DNA of 64,000 bases, taken from contig SHZU01000003.1 of NCBI GenBank assembly GCA_009692115.1, forward strand, positions 161,079 to 225,078, in the 5' to 3' direction. Shown in pieces: positions 15,549 through 26,350 of this stretch (the stretch's first letter is position 1; each line of letters starts with the position of its first letter). Position numbers and translations under genes: made by a program. This DNA is from Gemmatimonadota bacterium. GTDB lineage: Bacteria > Gemmatimonadota > Gemmatimonadetes > Gemmatimonadales > GWC2-71-9. The notes below the pieces were generated by a model. It was not told the origin of the DNA. It was given only the letters and a program-made list of their open reading frames with translations, and searched no databases.

Positions 15549-17053
15549 ACCCGCTTCCGCATCCTGGCGGGCAGGATCCCGAGCTGGTCGCGGTACTTGG
15601 CCACCGTCCGCCGGGCGATCTGGATGCCCTGCTCCTTGAATCGATGGACGATTTGCTGGTCGGTCAGGGGCTTCGAGGGTTGTTCTTCGCCGATCATCTT
15701 TTGGAGCTTGGCCCGGATCGAACGCGCGCTGGCGTTTTCGCCGGACGCCGTCGTCAGGGCGCTCGAGAAGAAGAACTTGAGCGGGAGGACGCCGCGGGGG
15801 GTCTGGACGTACTTCCCGTTGGTCACCCGGCTCACGGTCGATTCGTGCATACTGATGACCTCGACCACCTCGCGGAGGGTCAACGGTTTCAAGTGCTCCA
15901 CGCCCTTCTCGAAGAAGGCTCGTTGGCGATCGACGATGAAGTTCATGACCTTGAGCATGGTCTGGCGCCGCTGCTCGATGGCCTGAATCATCCAGTTCGC
16001 GCTGTTCATCTTCTGGGCGATGAAGTCTTTGTTCTCCTGGGTCAACGACTTCTTGTCACGAGCGACGTCCTGATACGACCGGCTGAGCCGGAGCCGGGGC
16101 ACCCCGCTGTCGTTGAGGCTGACATGGTACTTCCCGTCGACCTTGACCACGATCAAATCGGGGATGATGTAGCCGTCGCCGCGGCTCGAGTACTTGAGGC
16201 CTGGCTTCGGGTCGAACCGCGCCAAGCCGTCGGCGGCGGCTTGGACCTTGCCGGGCTCGACGCCGAAGCGCTTGGCCAAGTCGTTCCAGCGGTGGGCAAT
16301 CAGATCGTTGAAGGCCTCGGCCACGAGTCGGAAGCTCAGGGAGTTGGCTTCCTCGGCGTCCCGGAGTTGCAAGACGAGGCACTCCCGGAGGTCGCGCGCG
16401 CCGACGCCGGCCGGATCGAGCCGCTGTACGATGTCCAGCATGTGCTCGAGTTCCGAGATCTCGAAGTATGGGATTGACGGCGGACGAGGCGCCGATGGAG
16501 GATCCGCTTCCCCCGCGACCCCGTCGGCCTCATCGTGGTCGGCGCCGGGCTCGACGTACGAGTCCAAGAGTGCGTTGACGGAGCCCTGGATGTCTTCGAG
16601 CGACGCACCGAGATAGCCGTCCTCGTTGATGTTGCCGAGGAACTCCTCGCTGAGCAGTTGTTGGCGGGGCGTGAGGTCCGTTAACTGGAGTTGCTCCCGA
16701 AGATGGTCGATCAGGTCACGCTGCTCGACACACACGGGTTCCAGATACTCCTGTTCCTCGAATTGCTGCTTGGTGCCGCCGACATCGAATCCGTTGAGGA
16801 GGATTTCCTCCCAGTCAATCTCGTCTTCCTTGTCTTTGGTTTCCTTTTCCTGCTCGGCTGTTGGTTCGTTTTGCTCCTGCTCTTCTTCTTCCGGCTCCAG
16901 GAGTTCGAGGAACGGGTTGGTCAGCAACTCCTGCTTGAAGTGCTGCTGGAGATCCATCATCGGCATGTAGAGCATGTCCATGGCCTGGTACAGCCGTGGA
17001 TTGATCCGAAGCTCTTGACGGATCCCCGTGTGGAGCGCAAGTCCGGTTCTCAC
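15545..17053 (-). CDS. rpoN: RNA polymerase sigma-54 factor
   Basis: 502 aa. Region I at the N-terminus is LYQAMDMLYMPMMDLQQHF, with the leucine/glutamine pattern that contacts activators. An acidic region II follows (about residues 53-85, rich in E and Q), then the core-binding and HTH domains (TLREVVEVISMHESTVSRV). The C-terminal RpoN box is IARRTVAKYRDQLGI. Sigma-54 directs promoters of the -24/-12 class and needs AAA+ activators. rpoN downstream of lptB is conserved in proteobacteria; here it is followed by glycosyltransferases instead of hpf/ptsN. It overlaps lptB by 4 bp. Confidence 0.97.
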   Translation of the reverse strand: MRTGLALHTGIRQELRINPRLYQAMDMLYMPMMDLQQHFKQELLTNPFLELLEPEEEEQEQNEPTAEQEKETKDKEDEIDWEEILLNGFDVGGTKQQFEEQEYLEPVCVEQRDLIDHLREQLQLTDLTPRQQLLSEEFLGNINEDGYLGASLEDIQGSVNALLDSYVEPGADHDEADGVAGEADPPSAPRPPSIPYFEISELEHMLDIVQRLDPAGVGARDLRECLVLQLRDAEEANSLSFRLVAEAFNDLIAHRWNDLAKRFGVEPGKVQAAADGLARFDPKPGLKYSSRGDGYIIPDLIVVKVDGKYHVSLNDSGVPRLRLSRSYQDVARDKKSLTQENKDFIAQKMNSANWMIQAIEQRRQTMLKVMNFIVDRQRAFFEKGVEHLKPLTLREVVEVISMHESTVSRVTNGKYVQTPRGVLPLKFFFSSALTTASGENASARSIRAKLQKMIGEEQPSKPLTDQQIVHRFKEQGIQIARRTVAKYRDQLGILPARMRKRV

Positions 17054-17814
17054 GAGGTACTCTCCATTCGGGCCAGGCGCTCGCGCAGCCGTGCGGTCAT
17101 GGTTGGGCCAAGGTAGAGGGTGGCCACCTGGTCGTTCAGGACCAAGTCCCTGACCGTGCCGGCTGCGCGGACCTCGCCGTCGTACATGATGTAAGCGCGA
17201 TCGACGATGTCAAACATCTGTTCCACGTTATGGTCGGTGATCAAGACGCCGATGCCCCGGTGTTTGAGATCAGCGACGATGGTCTGAATGTCATGCACGG
17301 CAATGGGGTCGACGCCGGCAAACGGTTCGTCAAGCAGCATGAACTTCGGTTGAGTGACCAGAGCCCGGGTAATTTCCAACCGGCGCCGTTCCCCTCCGCT
17401 CAGCGTATAGGCCCGGTTCTTCCGGAGGTGGTGTAGTCCCAACTCATCTAGCAGCCGCTCAAGCCGGTCGCGCCGCTCGGCCCGGCCCAGGGGCAACGTC
17501 TCGAGGATCGCGAGGACATTATCCTCTACCGTCATCCGTCGAAACACGGAGGGCTCCTGGGCAAGATACCCGATTCCATTCCGGGCCCGCCGGTACATCG
17601 GCTGCCCGGTGATGTCCTTGTCGTCGAGTTGGATCCGGCCGCTGTCGGGCTTGATCAGACCGGTGATCAAGTAGAACGTCGTCGTCTTCCCGGCGCCGTT
17701 AGGTCCGAGCAGCCCGACGACCTCGCCCTGGCGAACCTCGATCGAAACGTCGTTGACCACCCGGCGTTTCCGGAAGGCCTTGTTGAGGCCATGGCCGGCA
17801 AGGGTGCTGGTCAT
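17050..17814 (-). CDS. lptB: LPS export ABC transporter ATPase LptB
   Basis: 254 aa. ABC ATPase with Walker A GPNGAGKTTTFYLITG, Q-loop YLAQEPSVFRRMTVEDN (a typical LptB segment), signature LSGGERRRLEI, Walker B FMLLDEPFAGVDPIA and the H-loop ITDHNVEQM. With LptF/LptG (not in this window) it powers LPS extraction from the inner membrane. It sits between lptA and rpoN with 4-bp overlaps on both sides. Confidence 0.96.
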   Translation of the reverse strand: MTSTLAGHGLNKAFRKRRVVNDVSIEVRQGEVVGLLGPNGAGKTTTFYLITGLIKPDSGRIQLDDKDITGQPMYRRARNGIGYLAQEPSVFRRMTVEDNVLAILETLPLGRAERRDRLERLLDELGLHHLRKNRAYTLSGGERRRLEITRALVTQPKFMLLDEPFAGVDPIAVHDIQTIVADLKHRGIGVLITDHNVEQMFDIVDRAYIMYDGEVRAAGTVRDLVLNDQVATLYLGPTMTARLRERLARMESTS

Positions 17815-19187
17815 CGTGGCACCGGGCGAACGGCCGTGGTGTCGCGGCGGCGGCCGGCGGCCGGCTGGAGGTGGACGCCTTCGACCGATCCGGTCGCGTC
17901 GACCTGCTGGACGGAGTTGGAATCGGCGGTAATCCGCATCGTCACGAGAATCCGGTCAGCCCGGGTGTAGTTCATGGATCCCTTGGTTTGGCCGCGCTCG
18001 GGGGCCACTTGATAGAACGACCGGGCCCGTTGTTCGGCTTCCAGTTGCTGGATTGCGAGGCGGTTGGGGCCCGACGGAGTCCGTTCGAAGAAGGTGACCG
18101 TGACCTTGTCGCCGGCGATCCAGTCCCGCCGGGCACCGGTGGTCGTATCGCCCGACAGGCCGGCCCAGCCGTTCCCGAACGCGATGACCTTGGACAGCTT
18201 CTGGTTCGGGCTCTCGACCAAGATCGAATCACCCTGGACCTGGTAGTCGGCCGAGACGGCGGTGGGCCGCACCCCATTGCCCCAGGCTACCGTCTGCTCG
18301 GCCTGTCGCTGCCGGAGCCGAATCATGATCGAGTCGGCATCCAGGGTCACGTCCCGGCTCACCAGCCGGGCACTGTCCCTGCCGTTGACCGAGGATAGCT
18401 CCCGTTGGGCCAAGCCGATGTCGATGATCCGTCCCGTGAGGGTGAAACCCGGGCCGGTGCCGGTGGTGTCTTGCTGGTTCCTGAGCGCCGCCTTGCCGAT
18501 CAGCTGCCCCGCTTGCTTCTTGCCGCTGTCGAGCCAGAGGGAGTCGCCGCTCCCTTTGAGATTCTCGTGGTCAATCGTCACCGCGCCGCCGGCGTTGATG
18601 ACGTCGCTCCCGACGGTCCGGACGGTGTTCCCGATGATGATGTACGGCGCCTGCACTCGGCCGGTGGAGTCCGTTACCACGTAGGACACGGTGGGGCGGT
18701 TGTACCCGAGGACCTCGAGTTCGGTGCGAATGCCCCGCACCGGGCGGAGATAGTCGATCCGGGCGCCCGAAATCGTCGATCCGGTCTTCAGGTCCCGATG
18801 CACGACATTGCCCTGAGCCTCGAACCGCTCGCCGTCCTTGAAATAGGTGCCGAAATCGGCGTCAAGATTGGTGGTCGAGTCGCGGTACTTGACCCGGCTT
18901 CCCTGCGAGATGAACTGGACGACGTTGCCGCCGTACGAGGCGACGCTGTCGGAGTAAATGTGGATGTTTCGGCCCACGCACTGCGCGTGGATGTTGCCGC
19001 CCGCGAACAGATGCTCGACGCCCGGCGTCGGCTCGGTTCGGACTCCTTGGCGATCGACGTTGAGGATCTCGAGCCGGCACCGGTCGTTGGCGGGTGCGGC
19101 CCTCTTCCGAGCCTGGGCCCCGGTCCGACCGGCCACGACCAATCCGGTCACGGAGACTAGGAGGGCAATTCGCCGGAGGCCGGTCAT
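17811..19187 (-). CDS. lptA: LptA/OstA-like periplasmic LPS-transport protein, long form
   Basis: 458 aa with an N-terminal signal peptide (IALLVSVTGLVVAGRTGAQA). The beta-rich OstA pattern recurs through the chain: HLFAGGNIHAQCVGRNIHIYSD, SRVKYRDSTTNLDADFGTY, RFEAQGNVVHRDLKTGS and, later, SADYQVQGDSILVESPNQKL. Typical LptA is about 180 aa, so this protein has room for two or more jellyroll-like segments, or resembles an LptD N-terminal domain without its barrel. The neighbours lptC and lptB support a role in the LPS bridge across the periplasm. It overlaps both by 4 bp. Confidence 0.82.
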   Translation of the reverse strand: MTGLRRIALLVSVTGLVVAGRTGAQARKRAAPANDRCRLEILNVDRQGVRTEPTPGVEHLFAGGNIHAQCVGRNIHIYSDSVASYGGNVVQFISQGSRVKYRDSTTNLDADFGTYFKDGERFEAQGNVVHRDLKTGSTISGARIDYLRPVRGIRTELEVLGYNRPTVSYVVTDSTGRVQAPYIIIGNTVRTVGSDVINAGGAVTIDHENLKGSGDSLWLDSGKKQAGQLIGKAALRNQQDTTGTGPGFTLTGRIIDIGLAQRELSSVNGRDSARLVSRDVTLDADSIMIRLRQRQAEQTVAWGNGVRPTAVSADYQVQGDSILVESPNQKLSKVIAFGNGWAGLSGDTTTGARRDWIAGDKVTVTFFERTPSGPNRLAIQQLEAEQRARSFYQVAPERGQTKGSMNYTRADRILVTMRITADSNSVQQVDATGSVEGVHLQPAAGRRRDTTAVRPVPR

Positions 19188-19729
19188 CGCTTGTCCTCGA
19201 GGATGACGCCCCCGCTCCGCTGGATACCCTTGGGTTGATCGGTGACCACGTACTTGAACTCGAGGTCCGAATGGAACCGGCTCCCGGTCATCCGTTCGGT
19301 GCGTGATTGATACGTAAACGCGCTATCGCTCGAAATCTGCAGGGCCACCTTATCGTAGATCAGATGCTGAGTGGCCAGGGTTCGCCCGTCGGTCGAGACG
19401 ACCTTGACGTTGCCGGTCGCGTCGAGCGAGCCGTTCGTCATGGTATAGATGCCGCGTGTGGCGGTCAGGACCGAGGATTGCTTGCCGTCCTCGAAGAAGG
19501 TGACCTGAAGGAGGCGGAGGTCCATCTTTTGGGCGGCCTGATAGACGTAGGCCGTCTCGGCCACGACGTGGTTTTGGCGGGCTCCTTCGTTGAAGAGGTC
19601 CGTGCTCATCTTGAGCATGACCTGATCGGCGCTATCGGCCGGCGCGGTGGCCGCGTTCGGCCGAATGCCGTCGGTCGCGCAGGCCCCGGCGCCCACCCCC
19701 GCGACCACAACCACGAGAAGCGCCCTCAT
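19184..19729 (-). CDS. lptC: LPS export protein LptC-like lipoprotein
   Basis: 181 aa. The N-terminus is a lipoprotein-like signal (LLVVVVAGVGAGACATDG) with a lipobox cysteine. The body fits the LptC fold: DQVMLKMSTDLFNEG, LQVTFFEDGKQSSVLTATRG, TATRGIYTMTNGSLDATGNV and DRTLATQHLIYDK-like strands. LptC is usually anchored by one transmembrane helix; here a lipid anchor seems to replace it. It lies between kdsD and lptA, overlapping each by 4 bp. Confidence 0.85.
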   Translation of the reverse strand: MRALLVVVVAGVGAGACATDGIRPNAATAPADSADQVMLKMSTDLFNEGARQNHVVAETAYVYQAAQKMDLRLLQVTFFEDGKQSSVLTATRGIYTMTNGSLDATGNVKVVSTDGRTLATQHLIYDKVALQISSDSAFTYQSRTERMTGSRFHSDLEFKYVVTDQPKGIQRSGGVILEDKR

Positions 19730-20679
19730 ACCGCGCCAGCCCGCATCAGGTCGTGGAGGTGGACCACCCCGCAGAGGCTCCCGGCCTCGTCGGTAACCGG
19801 GAGTGCCATGATGCCGAACCGCTCCATCAGGCCGGTCGCTGTAATGGCCGGCTCCTCGGCGCCGACGGTTTTCGGGGCATCGGTCATGACCTGACGAACC
19901 TCGAGGTCCCAGTACTCTGGGTTCCGTTCGGCAATGCGGGACAAATCACCCGCAGTAATGACGCCCTGCAGCCGGCCCTGGCTGACCACCAACGCAATGC
20001 CGCGCTGGTGGGCCAGATGTTCGATCGCCTGGCGCATCGGATCGGCCGGTTCCAGGGTCATACCGGGGGGCTGCATGACATGGTGGACCCTGAGGAGCAA
20101 TCGCCGCCCGAGCTGGCCGCCCGGGTGGAGGCACGCAAAGGCCTCGCGCGAGAACCCCTTCTGCTCCAAGAGCGCCACCGCCAACGCGTCGCCTAACGCC
20201 AAAGCCACCGTGGTACTGGTGGTCGGGGCCAAGTCGTGCGGGCAGGCTTCCTCGTCGACCCCGGCATCGAGGACCACCCGAGCCGCCCGGGCCAGAGTGG
20301 ATTGGAGGCCGCCGGTGATGGCGAGGATCGGGACCGCTTTCCGCCCCAGCATGTCGAGCAGGCCGAAGAGTTCCTCGGTTTCCCCGCTCTTGCTGAGCAG
20401 AATGGCGGCATCGCCCGGGCCGATGATACCGAGATCACCATGGAGGCTGTCGGTCGGATGGAGAAAGGCCGCTGGCGACCCCGTCGAGGTCAGCGTCGCG
20501 GCGATCTTCCGGGCCACCAGCCCCGATTTGCCGACGCCCGACACGATGATCCGCCCGGTGGCCGCCTGGAGCAACTCCACGCCGGTGGTGAAACCGGTGC
20601 CGAGCATCTGGCCGGCGCGGGCCACGGCAGTCGCTTCCAAGCGGAGGACCCGGCGGCCGGCCTCGAGCACGCTGGTCAT
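19726..20679 (-). CDS. kdsD: Arabinose-5-phosphate isomerase (KpsF/GutQ family)
   Basis: 317 aa from the ATG at 20679, which overlaps the kdsC stop (ATGA); the upstream extension lies inside kdsC and is rejected. The SIS domain has GRIIVSGVGKSGLVARKIA and LHPTDSLHGDLGIIGPGD. Two CBS domains follow (HHVMQPPGMTLEPADPMRQ; VRQVMTDAPKTVGAEEPAI). It isomerises ribulose-5-phosphate to arabinose-5-phosphate, the first step to Kdo. KdsA, KdsC and KdsB of the same pathway lie directly upstream. Confidence 0.95.
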   Translation of the reverse strand: MTSVLEAGRRVLRLEATAVARAGQMLGTGFTTGVELLQAATGRIIVSGVGKSGLVARKIAATLTSTGSPAAFLHPTDSLHGDLGIIGPGDAAILLSKSGETEELFGLLDMLGRKAVPILAITGGLQSTLARAARVVLDAGVDEEACPHDLAPTTSTTVALALGDALAVALLEQKGFSREAFACLHPGGQLGRRLLLRVHHVMQPPGMTLEPADPMRQAIEHLAHQRGIALVVSQGRLQGVITAGDLSRIAERNPEYWDLEVRQVMTDAPKTVGAEEPAITATGLMERFGIMALPVTDEAGSLCGVVHLHDLMRAGAV

Positions 20680-21222
20680 GCGACGTCCCGCGCGGCCCGG
20701 TACCGCGCCACGACCGTCGCCCACTCGCCCCGGGCTTTGAGGAGAGCCTCGATCACTTCCCGGACCGCCCCCTGGCCGCCCGACCGCATGGTGGTCCATT
20801 TTGCCACCGCCTTGATCTCGTCGGTTGCGTTGGCCACTGCGATCGGCAAACCGACCCGCTCCATCACGCTCAAATCCGCGAGGTCGTCGCCGACGAACGC
20901 CACCTCCGTCCAATCGAGGCCGCGCGCGGTGAGCAACGCGGCAAGGGCCGGGAGCTTCCGGCCGCCGCTGTCTTGGATCAATGCTCCAATGTTGAGCTCG
21001 TCGGCGCGGAGGCGGGTGGCCTCCGACTCCCGCGCGCTGATCCAGACGACCTCGATCGGGGTGCCTTGCAACAGCCGGATTCCGAGCCCATCCTGAATGT
21101 CGAACCGCTTGAGTTCGACCCGCCGTCCATCAACCGGCCCGAGGAAGATGCCGTTGTCGGTCAGGACGCCGTCAACGTCGAGGGCCAGCAAGCGGATGCG
21201 ACGGGCCAGGACGGGATCCACG

Positions 21223-21233
<11 letters not shown>
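20676..21233 (-). CDS. kdsC: Kdo-8-phosphate phosphatase
   Basis: 185 aa if the GTG at 21233 is used; an alternative GTG at 21221 gives 181 aa. HAD-superfamily type C0: the nucleophile motif is LLALDVDGVLTDNGIFLG, followed by FDIQDGLGIRLLQ, ISARESEATRLRADEL and VAFVGDDLADLSVMERVGL. It hydrolyses Kdo-8-phosphate to Kdo. The start overlaps the end of kdsA by about 11 bp and the stop overlaps kdsD. Confidence 0.94.
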
Positions 21234-23702
<2,469 letters not shown>

Positions 23703-24464
23703 CTAGTCCCCTGTCGCAGTGGCGGTCCAATGGTGCTCGGCGCGAGCCAAATCATCCGGCGTATCGATCCCGGGGAGGGCCGGCTCCGCGAGCCGCGCCA
23801 CTCCGATCGTCATTCCCAGGTACAGCGCCCGCAATTGTTCGAGGCGTTCCCATCGTTCCAGATCCGTCGGCGAGGCGGCAACCCAGCGGGCCAAGCCCGG
23901 CTTCGTGTAGGCGTACAATCCCAAGTGCTGCCAGTATGATGGCCCCTCGCGCTCGGCGCGCCCATCGCCGTGATCGGCGGTGAACGGGATCCGCGCCCGG
24001 GAAAAGTAGAGCGCCTGCCCTCGTTCGTTGCAGACCACTTTCACCCGGGCCGGATCGTCGGCCTCCGAGGCGAGCAGCGGAACGGCGGCCGTTCCGATGT
24101 CGTCGCCGGCGAGGACCCGGGCCACCGCGCCGTCGATCGCGGCGTGGGGCAGAAACGGCTCGTCCCCCTGGACATTGACGACCACGTCGAATCGGCTGAA
24201 TTCAGTTTGGGAGGCTACCTCGGCCACCCGTTCGGTTCCGGACTCGTGGCGAGGTGAAGTCAGGATCACCCGCCCGCCGGCCCGCTCGACGACTGCTTGG
24301 ATTTCCGGGACATCGGTGGCGACCACGACCGCATCGAACGTGGGATGGTTCCGAACTCGTTCCCAGACCCTGAGGATCAGGGGCCGACCGCCCAGCAGCT
24401 GGAGCGGCTTCCGCTCCAATCGAGTCGACGCTAACCGGGCGGGAATGACACCGAGAACGGGCAT
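23703..24464 (-). CDS. kdsB: CMP-Kdo synthetase
   Basis: 253 aa. It activates Kdo with CTP. The nucleotide-binding N-terminus is VIPARLASTRLERKPLQLLG, followed by VVATDVPEIQAVVE, SGTERVAEVA, VVNVQGDEPFLPHAAID and SYWQHLGLYAYTKPGLARW. It is the first gene of the envelope operon. A promoter with a perfect TTGACA lies so close that the mRNA should start at or within a couple of bases of the ATG. Confidence 0.96.
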   Translation of the reverse strand: MPVLGVIPARLASTRLERKPLQLLGGRPLILRVWERVRNHPTFDAVVVATDVPEIQAVVERAGGRVILTSPRHESGTERVAEVASQTEFSRFDVVVNVQGDEPFLPHAAIDGAVARVLAGDDIGTAAVPLLASEADDPARVKVVCNERGQALYFSRARIPFTADHGDGRAEREGPSYWQHLGLYAYTKPGLARWVAASPTDLERWERLEQLRALYLGMTIGVARLAEPALPGIDTPDDLARAEHHWTATATGD

Positions 24465-24469
24465 ATTCC

Positions 24470-24498
24470 AAACTAAGAACGCGGCCGACCGTTGTCAA
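24470..24498 (-). promoter_or_regulatory. Promoter of the kdsB operon, predicted leaderless
   Basis: On minus: -35 TTGACA (24493-24498), a 17-bp spacer and -10 TAGTTT (24470-24475). The kdsB ATG starts only 5 nt after the -10, so the expected transcription start falls on or next to the A of the start codon. TAGTTT also fits the TANNNT pattern known from leaderless genes in other phyla. Confidence 0.75.
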
Positions 24499-24611
24499 AA
24501 GTCGTGCCGCGTCCTCGGTGACCCCAGGCTCTAATATGTAAGGCCTAGTTGCGCAATAGTTTAGGCTACCGCCGTTGAGACTGGTTCAGAACCCGATCGC
24601 GAACCTAGCGG

Positions 24612-25373
24612 CTACCGGGGAGGCTTCTTGGCCGGTGGAACCGGGAGCGGGGCCTCGGGGGCTTTCGGCGCCGGTTCCGGCACGTCGGCGGTCCGCTCCG
24701 CGGCGGCCTCCGACATCGACCGCCGGAGGGTCCGCATCTCCCCTTCGAGCGCCTTCATCTCGCTCTCGATCGCGTCCCGAGCCGAATCAGATGCCGCGGT
24801 CCGGAGCCCGGTGGCCAAGCTTTGAATGCTGTCGCCGATGGCCTTGAACCGCTCCGCCTCCAACTCCGCGGCCCGATGTTGGACGTCCCGCCCTTGGAGC
24901 CGCCGGGCGACATCCCGCGGGAGGACCAGCGGGATCATCGCGGCCCGGGCCCATTCGCCGTCTTGCATGGTATTGACGATCAGGGAGCCGAACGGCGTCA
25001 TCAGGCTATCGGCCGTTACGCAGCGGAACGAGCTCTTGTCGGACAACCGAGACGGGTCATCGACCGTGACCGTACAGTCGCGAAGCTGGTGAAGCTGGCT
25101 GGAGTCGGTCATCCGGACCGTGGCATCGACCGATTCGACCGTCTCCGGGTTCGAGCGATGGAGGACGACCCGGCGGAAGGTCCCGGCCTTGATCCCGTCG
25201 ATGTTGAACGGGAGGAACGGAAGCGGGATGGTGATGGCGAGATCGGAACTGGTTTCCACCGCCTGGATCACTTGGTGCTTGGTAGCCCGGACGATCCCGA
25301 CAATCCCGTATCCGACGCCAAAGATGACCCCGGCCTTCAGGGCGATTTTTCCCCAATACCATTTCATGTCCAT
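24612..25373 (-). CDS. Membrane-anchored coiled-coil protein of unknown function
   Basis: 253 aa; ATG preceded by a strong AGGAGGTG. I do not recognise the family. One N-terminal hydrophobic helix (about residues 10-28, KAGVIFGVGYGIVGIV) is followed by a beta-rich region with FLPFNIDGIKAGTFRRV and FGSLIVNTMQDGEW. A long charged helical stretch (about 165-235) then looks like a coiled coil (ALEGEMRTLRRSMSEAA). The tail is rich in proline and alanine and ends PPAKKPPR. It has its own promoter with an operator-like palindrome, so it is a separately controlled gene between xerD and kdsB. Confidence 0.7.
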   Translation of the reverse strand: MDMKWYWGKIALKAGVIFGVGYGIVGIVRATKHQVIQAVETSSDLAITIPLPFLPFNIDGIKAGTFRRVVLHRSNPETVESVDATVRMTDSSQLHQLRDCTVTVDDPSRLSDKSSFRCVTADSLMTPFGSLIVNTMQDGEWARAAMIPLVLPRDVARRLQGRDVQHRAAELEAERFKAIGDSIQSLATGLRTAASDSARDAIESEMKALEGEMRTLRRSMSEAAAERTADVPEPAPKAPEAPLPVPPAKKPPR

Positions 25374-25403
25374 GCGGCACCTCCTGGTGAGCGGCGATTC
25401 AAT

Positions 25404-25418
25404 GTTACAGTCTGTAAC
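25404..25418. promoter_or_regulatory. Operator-like palindrome over the -10 of the unknown membrane gene
   Basis: GTTACAG-T-CTGTAAC is a perfect 7+1+7 palindrome overlapping the -10 element. The TTACA...TGTAA form resembles BlaI/MecI/CopY-type sites, but the cognate regulator is not evident in the window. Confidence 0.6.
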
Positions 25419-25443
25419 GTAGCCCCAGTGACCTGGGTTTCAA
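25416..25443 (-). promoter_or_regulatory. Promoter of the 24612-25373 gene
   Basis: On minus: -35 TTGAAA (25438-25443), a 16-bp spacer and -10 TACGTT (25416-25421). It starts just outside the xerD stop codon, and the palindrome at 25404-25418 would block it when bound. Confidence 0.6.
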
Positions 25444-25444
25444 A

Positions 25445-26350
25445 CTATCCGCGGGGGTGAAACTGGAGGTGGACGGAGCGGAGGTACTCTCGGTCGACAT
25501 GGGTGTAGATCTGGGTCGTCGACAGGTCGGCGTGCCCCAACATTTCCTGGACCGCCCGAAGGTCGGCCCCGCCCTCGAGCAGGTGGGTTGCGAAGCTGTG
25601 CCGGAGGGTATGGGGGGTGACCCGTTTCTTGATCCCGGCCCGCGTGGCGGTGCGCTTTACTATTCCCCATGCCCCCACCCGGCTGAGCGGCTGGCCCCGG
25701 AAGTTGAGCAAGAGTCGTCCCCGGGTCTGGCCGCGATCGAGATTGGGCCGAATCGAGTTGAGGTAGAGGGCTACGACCGAGATGGCCTTCCGGCCGATGG
25801 GCACGAGTCTTTGTTTGTCTCCCTTGCCGATGACCCGGACTAAATGGTCGCCGAGAAAAAGGTCCTCGAGCCGGAGGTCGCAGAGTTCGGAAACCCGGAG
25901 CCCGGCACCATACCCGAGTTCAAGCAGGGTCCGGTCGCGCCAGGCGAGCGGATCGTCGATCGGCGGGGCGATCAAGAGGGCGTCGATTTCCGGGACCGAC
26001 AACACGCTCGGGAGTTTCCGGCCTTTGCGCGGGGTCTCGAGCCGGTCGCTCGGATCTTCGGTGGTGGCCCCTTCCCCGATCAGAAAGCCGAAGTAGGTGT
26101 GGAGGCTCGAGACGTGCCGCCGGATCGTCGCGGGGCTGGCCCCGGTGTCCTTGAGGGCAAAGACGAACTCGCGAAGGTGGGTTCGGGTGACCGCCGGCGG
26201 CCGTTCGATGCCCCGCCCCGCCAAAAATCCGACCATATGCCGAAGGTCGCGAAGGTAGTTGTCGACCGTGTGGCGGCTGGCACCGGCCTCCAGCGCGAGG
26301 TAGTCCCGGAACCCCTCGAGGGCGAACCGCCGAGACTGCTCGTCGGTCAC
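25445..26350 (-). CDS. xerD: Tyrosine recombinase XerC/XerD
   Basis: 301 aa from the GTG at 26350, which overlaps the dedA stop (GTGA); the extension to 26470 is rejected. The N-terminal SAM-like core-binding domain starts FALEGFRDYLALEAGASRHT. The catalytic set is complete: arginine in GYGAGLRVSELC, lysine in GKGDKQRLVPI, HxxR in HTLRHSFATHLLEGG, and the second histidine and tyrosine in MLGHADLSTTQIYTHV. Length and motifs fit XerD/XerC, which resolve chromosome dimers at dif; C and D cannot be told apart here. A dif-like site lies 17 kb away. Confidence 0.9.
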   Translation of the reverse strand: MTDEQSRRFALEGFRDYLALEAGASRHTVDNYLRDLRHMVGFLAGRGIERPPAVTRTHLREFVFALKDTGASPATIRRHVSSLHTYFGFLIGEGATTEDPSDRLETPRKGRKLPSVLSVPEIDALLIAPPIDDPLAWRDRTLLELGYGAGLRVSELCDLRLEDLFLGDHLVRVIGKGDKQRLVPIGRKAISVVALYLNSIRPNLDRGQTRGRLLLNFRGQPLSRVGAWGIVKRTATRAGIKKRVTPHTLRHSFATHLLEGGADLRAVQEMLGHADLSTTQIYTHVDREYLRSVHLQFHPRG

